Origin: Streptomyces sp. NBC_00358
GTDB lineage: Bacteria > Actinomycetota > Actinomycetes > Streptomycetales > Streptomycetaceae
Assembly (NCBI RefSeq): GCF_036099295.1
Contig: NZ_CP107976.1
Location: forward strand, 3,286,001-3,350,000
DNA: 64,000 nucleotides
Reading direction: 5' to 3'
Position numbers and translations under genes: made by a program. Numbering within the stretch: position 1 is the first letter of the stretch; every line of letters starts with the position of its first letter. Under the pieces are notes generated by a model. That model did no database searches, was not told where the DNA came from, and saw nothing but the letters and a program-made list of their open reading frames with translations. Shown in pieces: positions 59,690 to 64,000 of this stretch.

Positions 59690-62600
59690 GATCCCTGCTT
59701 TCGCCAGAGGGCTTCGTAAGCGCGGTATCCGAGGAAGTCGTTGACCGCACCGAAGTTGTCGGCGACGTCCACGATGAGGCACTCCGGCTTGCCGCCATTC
59801 GCGGGGCCGCGCAGACCGCGGCCGGCCATCTGGATGTATGCGCTGGGACTGAACGTCGGTCTCGCGATGTACAGGGCTCGGACACCCGGTGCGTCGAAGC
59901 CCTGGATCAACAGATCGCAGTTGGCCAGAACTCGGACCTCTCCCTTCTTGAACTTCTCGATGACGTCACGGCGTGCCTGCCGTCCGGTCTGACCGCTGAC
60001 CGCCTCGGCCGCGACCTGCCGGTAACGAAGGGTCGCGGCAAGTACCTGGGCGGACAGGACGTTCGGCGTGAACACGAGGATCGGCCATTCCGGGTCCCGG
60101 CTCAGAATGTCCTCCACCAGGATCCTCATGCGGGCCTGGTCCCCGCCGATACGGTCAAGGACATGGGGCTCGAGCCTGCGCAGGGACTGCACCTGCGCAA
60201 GTTCGTCCGGCTCTAGCGCGACTTCCATGCCGTCCAACACCTCGTGCCGGACACGGGCGAGGACACCTCTCTTCGACAGCTCCTGGTAAGCGTTGCCGTC
60301 GAAGGCGCTCAACTTGTGGTGACCGAAGCGGGCCGCCAGTTCCTTCGTCGGCTCGGTCACATCTCCGCTCCCCTTGAACGGCGTCGCCGAAATGCCCACC
60401 AGGGGCCGTTCCCAACTACGACCGTCGACTCCGAGCCATCTGAGGATCTTTGTGTACATCTTCGACCCGCCAGCCCGATGTGCCTCGTCAATGAAGACCG
60501 CAGAGGCTCGGCTCAGCCACTCGTACTCAGGAGTGTCGGCCAACCGGTCGAGCTTGGCGTCAGTAGCCACGACCACGCTGAACTCGGTGTCGGGTTCGTG
60601 GACGACGTTGTTGTTCCAGAGCCGACCGATCGTCAACGGACGCTCGTCCCCGAGCCAACGCCAGACGGTGCTGAACGTCTGCACCGCTTGCTCGCAGAGC
60701 TCCTCCGACTGCGCGATCCAGAGCACTGTTCCGCTCACGCCACCGTCGACGAACAACCGCAGCACTGTTTCGGTGGCCACCCGGGTCTTCCCGGCTCCAG
60801 TCGGAAGCTCCACCATGCCCTTGCGCGCGCGACCATCGGCCCCCCGGGACGTCAGGACCTCATGCAGTTCCTCGCTGATCCTCTCCTGGAAGTCGTGCAG
60901 GGGCTTGAGCTTCACGGCACCGGGCACGACGAACTCGTCGTCCTGGTGCCGGGTGCGACGCCCGGCGTACTTGGCGCCGAACCCCATCTTCCGGAGCCAG
61001 GCGACGGTCGACGCTCCACCAGCCCATGTCATGGGAACGTCCGTATACCCTTCAGCGCTGAACCCCTCCGCGAGGAGCTTGATCGAGTCGCTGCCGTAGA
61101 CGGTCAGGAAGAGCTCCGCGACGGACGTGTAGTCGTCCACCAGGCCTTGGCCCTCGAGTGCCTGCCAGAGTCCCGTCGGCAGGTTCTCCTTCAGCGTGTC
61201 GTCACCGATGAAGATCGCCAGCCGCTCCGCGTCACTGGACGCGGCCCGGGCGTCCTGCCGTTGCGTCTCCAGCTGTCGGTCGACGCGTGCCTGGAGGATG
61301 TCGCTCAGCTCGGCGTTCGACAGGCGCAGGTCGAACGCCCCGTTGACGATCTGCAGGACCCGATGTTCGTCGAGTTCTGCCTGGACCACGACAGTCAGTC
61401 CCTGGCGGTGCCACTCGAGCGACTGGTCCTCCACCCCGTCCTCAGTGGTCACACGCTTCGTAATCTGGACGGCCTTCGCCACGGTCGCGTTCGTGACCTT
61501 GTCCTCGACGAACGTCGAACGCAGTCCGGTGTACAGGTCGATGACGCGCTCCTCGACCTGCTGGCCGTCGACGAGCAGCGAGAAGGAGAAGCTGTCCTCG
61601 AACCGTCGGCATCCGACCCCTTCGACGAACTGCTCCGCTTCGTCCTCATCCACCTTGAGGTACGGCTTCTGCCTGAGGCTGAGAAACTCGCGTTCCTCCT
61701 CCGTCGTCGCCAAGTACACCGCGTCGGGCCGCCTCCTCTCGATGGTGCGTCCCACCCGGGCGGGGATGAACACCGGGTGCCCCTCCGGGAACGCAAACCG
61801 ACTCGCGGTGAGGACGAACCCCGTCAGCGCCGCGTTACTGATCGGCGAGGTGACCTCCGCCTCGAGCGCTTCCCGCAGGACCTCCGCAGGAACCTCGCCC
61901 AGATCCTTGGGCAGTGCCAGAGCGGCCTCGACGTGGCGCGGTCCTCGGAAGAGAGGCAGCAGGGCCTCGTACTCAACGAGCGACGCAGAGACGACACGAT
62001 CGGGAGCCCGGTAGCCGCGAGTCGACTTCAGCAGGCCGGCCCGACCCGCCGCCCAGCGAACGGGGGACAGGACCCGGTGACTGAGCCCCGTGTCGATGTC
62101 CGTGCAGAGCCAGCTGCCTTCCTGGTCAAGCCTGATCAGTCCTTCCGTCCACCGCTCGCGTATAAGTTCAGACGCGCCCGCCTCCTGCAACATCAGGAGT
62201 GCCGAGAAAGGACCGGGGCCGTCTCCCCTGTCGAACTCGACCTGCTCGACGGGGCGCTCTCCGGGCCCAAGCCTCCGGTTCACCTCGTCCAGCACGTAAT
62301 GGCAGTAGTCCTCGAAGTGGACCTCGTCCTCGAGCGAGTACGAACCCACCGGCTCGGTAATGACGCCTGCCGCGTGTGCGAGCTGGGGCACGCACCTCGT
62401 CCCGTCCAGGACTCGATCGGGTGCGCTGTCGCCGAGGCCGTCGATATCCAGCACATACGTGGGCAAGGCCCAACCACCGTCGCGTGTCGGAACCCTGAGA
62501 GCACCCGCCTTGTTGCCAGCCACGACCTTCTGTGCCTGCGCCATAGGCGCCTCAGTCGCCGCCTTCCAGAACTTCGGAAGTTCGTCATCCTCCGACTCCG

Positions 62601-64000
62601 GTGACAGCATGGCCATCCTGGCCTCGAACTTCGCGAGCGAGTCCAAGTCCCGGAACCCTCTGTCGGAGAGCTTCCTTTCCACGCCTGGAATCGCAAGGAA
62701 GCTCGGTTCGACGAAGCAAGCCCCCTCTACGTCGATACCGTCCGCTCGATGGAGGTAGACCTGTCCACGGTCTCTGATGGACCGCATACCATCGGTCGTC
62801 GGTACAACCTTTGCAGAGTCAAGGCCGTTCGGATTGCGCACGACGAAATCGAGAGCCTTACCAGCAGAGGCCATGTCCGTTCCCTCTGCCCACTCACGCA
62901 GCCACGACAAGATTCCCCTCTTGTTGCGAATGCTCTCCAACGCCTTCTTTTCGTCCCTGGGCCGCGAGTCGGAGAAGGCGGGAGAGACGCTGCACAAGTA
63001 GATAGTCCTCAGTCGCGCCACCCGCTGAGAGCTGGCATAGCAGCGCCAGTGTGGCACGTCATCATCGGTGTTGGGCGACTTGATCCACTCTTCGTGATCG
63101 CGCTCAGATGCGCTGTTGACACCGAAGTCAAGGGGACGAAGCTCCGGTGGTGTGCGTAGCGCACCGGTCGCGTCGGGAATCAGCGCTTTCTCGCATCCGA
63201 GCTGCGGGACATAGACACAGAGGATTTCGTCGCCGAAGGAGTGTGCCTCACGACCACGCGCCGGCATGTAGTCCAAGTGTGCTGCCGGATCATCGGCGGA
63301 AGAGATCTTCGGCAAAGCGTGGAGGAACATCTCGGAGAGAGTCACAAGGATCTCTCGGTTGTATCTGTTCGCGAGCAGGGTGGTGCGGTCGTCGTTGACG
63401 CTCCAGGGGGCATTGAAGAGGGCGGAGGCCGATGTCCTGTCCTGGAGCGGGAAGTACGACCAGAACTCGCCCGTTCTCAGTTGAGCGAAGCGCGCCGGCA
63501 TCGCAACCGTGACCTTCATTCGGTCACGTGACACCGCTTCACCCACCTCAATCCGAGCCTCGGGACTGGGTGTATGCATTCGGTTCTCGACGTACCACTC
63601 GTCGTGGTCGCCCTCGGGACGCTCGATCCGGAACCTGCCATCGCCCAGGTCACGCGACACATGACTCGTCACGAAGTTCGCGTCGGCTCCGACGACCCGG
63701 AGTCGGATCTCACGCACCGAGTTGACAAAGAGGAGGAACTCGGAGCGGAATTCCTCGATCTCCTTCTTGAGGTTCTCCAGCCTAGTCGCATTCGGCAGTC
63801 TGACGATCGTCACCGCCCACTCCGCCAGCTCGGCCAGGATCGGGTCCTTTACAAACTCGGCCTCTGCATTGATCCGGGTCAGGGTCCTCAGGACCGGGAG
63901 TCTCTTGGGCGCAGGGGCGATCGTCGCGATCGCCGTCTTTGCCTTTGAGGAGTTGAATTCGAAGGCGACCGATCGACTGAATACCTGCGGGGTATCGGTG
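59686..64000 (-). CDS. Very large protein ending in an SF2 (restriction-type) helicase; start beyond the right edge
   Basis: At least 1437 residues; the frame stays open through 64000, so the GTG at 63813 is not the real start. The last 400 residues are an SF2 helicase: Walker A VELPTGAGKTRVATE (plus strand about 60800), VFIDEAHRAGGS (about 60480), VGISATPFKG and QMAGRGLRGP (about 59820). The 1000 residues before it are mixed alpha/beta without nuclease motifs. The earliest visible part (SRSVAFEFNSSKAKTA; FLLFVNSVREIRLRV) recalls the segment that follows the GHKL ATPase domain in sacsin-like ATP-binding proteins, so an N-terminal HATPase may lie just outside; this is inference. It is the first visible gene of the drmA-drmB operon. 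Confidence 0.75.
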   Translation of the reverse strand, partial: TDTPQVFSRSVAFEFNSSKAKTAIATIAPAPKRLPVLRTLTRINAEAEFVKDPILAELAEWAVTIVRLPNATRLENLKKEIEEFRSEFLLFVNSVREIRLRVVGADANFVTSHVSRDLGDGRFRIERPEGDHDEWYVENRMHTPSPEARIEVGEAVSRDRMKVTVAMPARFAQLRTGEFWSYFPLQDRTSASALFNAPWSVNDDRTTLLANRYNREILVTLSEMFLHALPKISSADDPAAHLDYMPARGREAHSFGDEILCVYVPQLGCEKALIPDATGALRTPPELRPLDFGVNSASERDHEEWIKSPNTDDDVPHWRCYASSQRVARLRTIYLCSVSPAFSDSRPRDEKKALESIRNKRGILSWLREWAEGTDMASAGKALDFVVRNPNGLDSAKVVPTTDGMRSIRDRGQVYLHRADGIDVEGACFVEPSFLAIPGVERKLSDRGFRDLDSLAKFEARMAMLSPESEDDELPKFWKAATEAPMAQAQKVVAGNKAGALRVPTRDGGWALPTYVLDIDGLGDSAPDRVLDGTRCVPQLAHAAGVITEPVGSYSLEDEVHFEDYCHYVLDEVNRRLGPGERPVEQVEFDRGDGPGPFSALLMLQEAGASELIRERWTEGLIRLDQEGSWLCTDIDTGLSHRVLSPVRWAAGRAGLLKSTRGYRAPDRVVSASLVEYEALLPLFRGPRHVEAALALPKDLGEVPAEVLREALEAEVTSPISNAALTGFVLTASRFAFPEGHPVFIPARVGRTIERRRPDAVYLATTEEEREFLSLRQKPYLKVDEDEAEQFVEGVGCRRFEDSFSFSLLVDGQQVEERVIDLYTGLRSTFVEDKVTNATVAKAVQITKRVTTEDGVEDQSLEWHRQGLTVVVQAELDEHRVLQIVNGAFDLRLSNAELSDILQARVDRQLETQRQDARAASSDAERLAIFIGDDTLKENLPTGLWQALEGQGLVDDYTSVAELFLTVYGSDSIKLLAEGFSAEGYTDVPMTWAGGASTVAWLRKMGFGAKYAGRRTRHQDDEFVVPGAVKLKPLHDFQERISEELHEVLTSRGADGRARKGMVELPTGAGKTRVATETVLRLFVDGGVSGTVLWIAQSEELCEQAVQTFSTVWRWLGDERPLTIGRLWNNNVVHEPDTEFSVVVATDAKLDRLADTPEYEWLSRASAVFIDEAHRAGGSKMYTKILRWLGVDGRSWERPLVGISATPFKGSGDVTEPTKELAARFGHHKLSAFDGNAYQELSKRGVLARVRHEVLDGMEVALEPDELAQVQSLRRLEPHVLDRIGGDQARMRILVEDILSRDPEWPILVFTPNVLSAQVLAATLRYRQVAAEAVSGQTGRQARRDVIEKFKKGEVRVLANCDLLIQGFDAPGVRALYIARPTFSPSAYIQMAGRGLRGPANGGKPECLIVDVADNFGAVNDFLGYRAYEALWRKQGS

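Larger units (their letters stand above)
28554..64000. mobile_element. Element 2: pSAM2-like AICE with defence cargo, right end not seen
   Basis: The backbone (28889-40136) has integrase, xis, a RepSA-type initiator, SpdD, small Spd proteins, DUF2637, a transfer ATPase, an SCO3933-like regulator and a KorSA-like GntR. Defence-type genes continue from 40400 to the window edge. No further copy of the 42-bp att core was noticed before 64000, so the right boundary is inferred only. A chromosomal or separate island beyond about 40300 cannot be excluded. Confidence 0.6.

Noticed and set aside
28596..64000. Third copy of the 42-bp att core
   Set aside because: The region was scanned for the T-arm sequence GGTTCGAATCCTG and none was noticed; a computed search is needed to be sure.

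Overview
The window is high-GC actinobacterial DNA, almost certainly Streptomyces. The evidence is the gene order nrtL-lysA-hom-thrC-thrB-rho, GTG/TTG starts behind GGAG-type ribosome sites, a Rho with a long charged insert, and two pSAM2-like integrative elements. Every call comes from reading the sequence; no database search was possible.

Core chromosome (1-10742). A secreted serine protease is cut by the left edge. It is followed, all on the minus strand, by rho, thrB, thrC, hom, lysA, the ArgS-related nrtL and a stand-alone response regulator. The block ends at a plus-strand tRNA-Arg(CCG).

Element 1 (10702-28595) is an actinomycete integrative and conjugative element (AICE) sitting in that tRNA. 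A 42-bp copy of the tRNA 3' part marks both ends. One long minus-strand operon runs from two small proteins and a DUF2637 protein through a GGDEF protein, a C5 DNA methyltransferase, an HNH-like protein, an FtsK-type transfer ATPase, membrane proteins, a primase-polymerase, a RepA-like ATPase and Xis to integrase. A divergent short GntR repressor with visible operators faces the operon start. Cargo lies towards the right end: an XRE/TPR regulator with a flavoprotein, and an A+T-richer three-gene cassette.

Element 2 (28554 to beyond 64000) is integrated in tandem at the same site and has a related integrase and excisionase. Its replication module is different: a RepSA-type HUH initiator that is frameshifted just before its catalytic-tyrosine motif. 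It also has spd genes, a transfer ATPase, an SCO3933-like regulator, a KorSA-like GntR and a second GntR with its own operators. No third attachment site was found, so its right end is either outside the window or lost.

Defence region (about 40400-64000), probably cargo of element 2. It holds an unrecognised membrane-protein/cytosolic-protein pair and a C5 methyltransferase of the DrmMII kind. A divergent three-gene operon has the architecture of DptF-DptG-DptH, the phosphorothioation-dependent restriction proteins. A converging operon encodes a helicase open past the window edge, a NERD-nuclease/UvrD-like helicase, DrmA and DrmB, the last two being the DISARM core. No DndA-E modification gene and no DrmC nuclease are visible. 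This hybrid of Dpt-like and DISARM-like modules is the best candidate for an undescribed system here.
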